NCBI GenBank assembly: GCA_934247335.1 | Contig: CAKQJJ010000113.1 | Span: 1 to 5,270 of the forward strand | From: an uncultured Clostridia bacterium | GTDB taxonomy: Bacteria; Bacillota; Clostridia; Christensenellales; Pumilibacteraceae | Reading direction: 5' to 3' | DNA length: 5,270 bases | Part shown: positions 5,101-5,270 of the stretch, piece by piece | Layout of the letters: every line of letters begins with the position of its first letter | How positions within the stretch are numbered: position 1 is the first letter of the stretch | The notes under the pieces: generated by a model | Database searches by the model: none | Told to the model about the DNA's origin: nothing | Seen by the model: the letters and a program-made list of their open reading frames with translations, nothing else | Position numbers and translations under genes: made by a program

Positions 5101-5270
5101 ATGAAAGATTCCGTCATTGCAATGTCGCAGGGTGGTTCTTCGGACGACAGAATAAACGTGTTTACGGACACGAAACTGTTCAAACCCGAAAAATCCACTC
5201 ATGCAAAAAAAGTTAAGAGGTGGAAGCAAAATCTCACAGGGTGGGGATTTGCGCTCTGGCCGCTGTATAC
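5101..5270 (+). CDS. Probable sugar ABC transporter permease, N-terminus (3' end outside window)
   Basis: 56 codons are visible before the window ends. The first 35 residues are polar and predicted cytoplasmic. Then comes a basic stretch AKKVKRWKQNLTGWGFALWPLY (35-56), which starts the first membrane segment. A run of Lys/Arg, then NLTGW/Y and a hydrophobic segment with a central Pro, is how MalF/LplB-type permeases of the carbohydrate uptake family 1 usually begin. The catalytic-contact EAA loop and the rest of the membrane segments are not in the window. It starts 82 bases after the stop of the binding-protein gene, on the same strand and with its own ribosome binding site, which fits the usual binding protein-permease order. 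Mostly inferred from context plus this short motif. Confidence 0.7.
   Translation, partial: MKDSVIAMSQGGSSDDRINVFTDTKLFKPEKSTHAKKVKRWKQNLTGWGFALWPLY

Overview
The window looks like a chromosomal fragment of a low-to-moderate GC Gram-positive anaerobe, most likely an uncultured Clostridia-type member of the Bacillota. This is inferred from four things: a DegV-family protein, strong AAGGAG-type ribosome binding sites, a consensus sigma-A promoter, and a very large lipoprotein-type sugar-binding protein placed ahead of a permease. No rRNA, tRNA, CRISPR array, insertion sequence or phage gene was seen. Only a database search could fix the genus.

Region 1 (1-1145, + strand) holds the last 189 residues of a transketolase, then a YfbR-type 5'-deoxynucleotidase of the HD superfamily. 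The two share one base (TAATG) and are probably co-transcribed. This unit ends at a probable bidirectional intrinsic terminator (1258-1294), which it shares with the convergent gene.

Region 2 (1395-2306, - strand) is a divergent DegV/EDD-fold protein, a family known for fatty-acid binding. It has the N-terminal DSTAD signature, but the later hallmark motifs are altered.

Region 3 (2307-2681) is a 375-base divergent intergenic region. It carries the degV ribosome binding site and a weak promoter candidate on the minus strand, plus a few short repeats. On the plus strand it has a perfect TTGACA-17-TATAAT promoter. The promoter is followed by a roughly 185-base leader whose first 113 bases fold into a compact multi-helix structure ending in a hairpin and eight T. 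I match this leader to no riboswitch or ncRNA family I know. It is the best candidate here for something undescribed.

Region 4 (2682-5270, + strand) is the start of a carbohydrate ABC importer operon. It holds a 778-residue lipoprotein of the family 1 extracellular solute-binding proteins, enlarged by two insertions of about 140 residues each. A strong intercistronic hairpin follows, then the first 56 residues of what is probably the MalF-type membrane permease. The binding protein would capture a sugar outside the membrane and hand it to the permease. The leader may set how much of the operon is transcribed, and the hairpin may keep binding protein in excess over permease.
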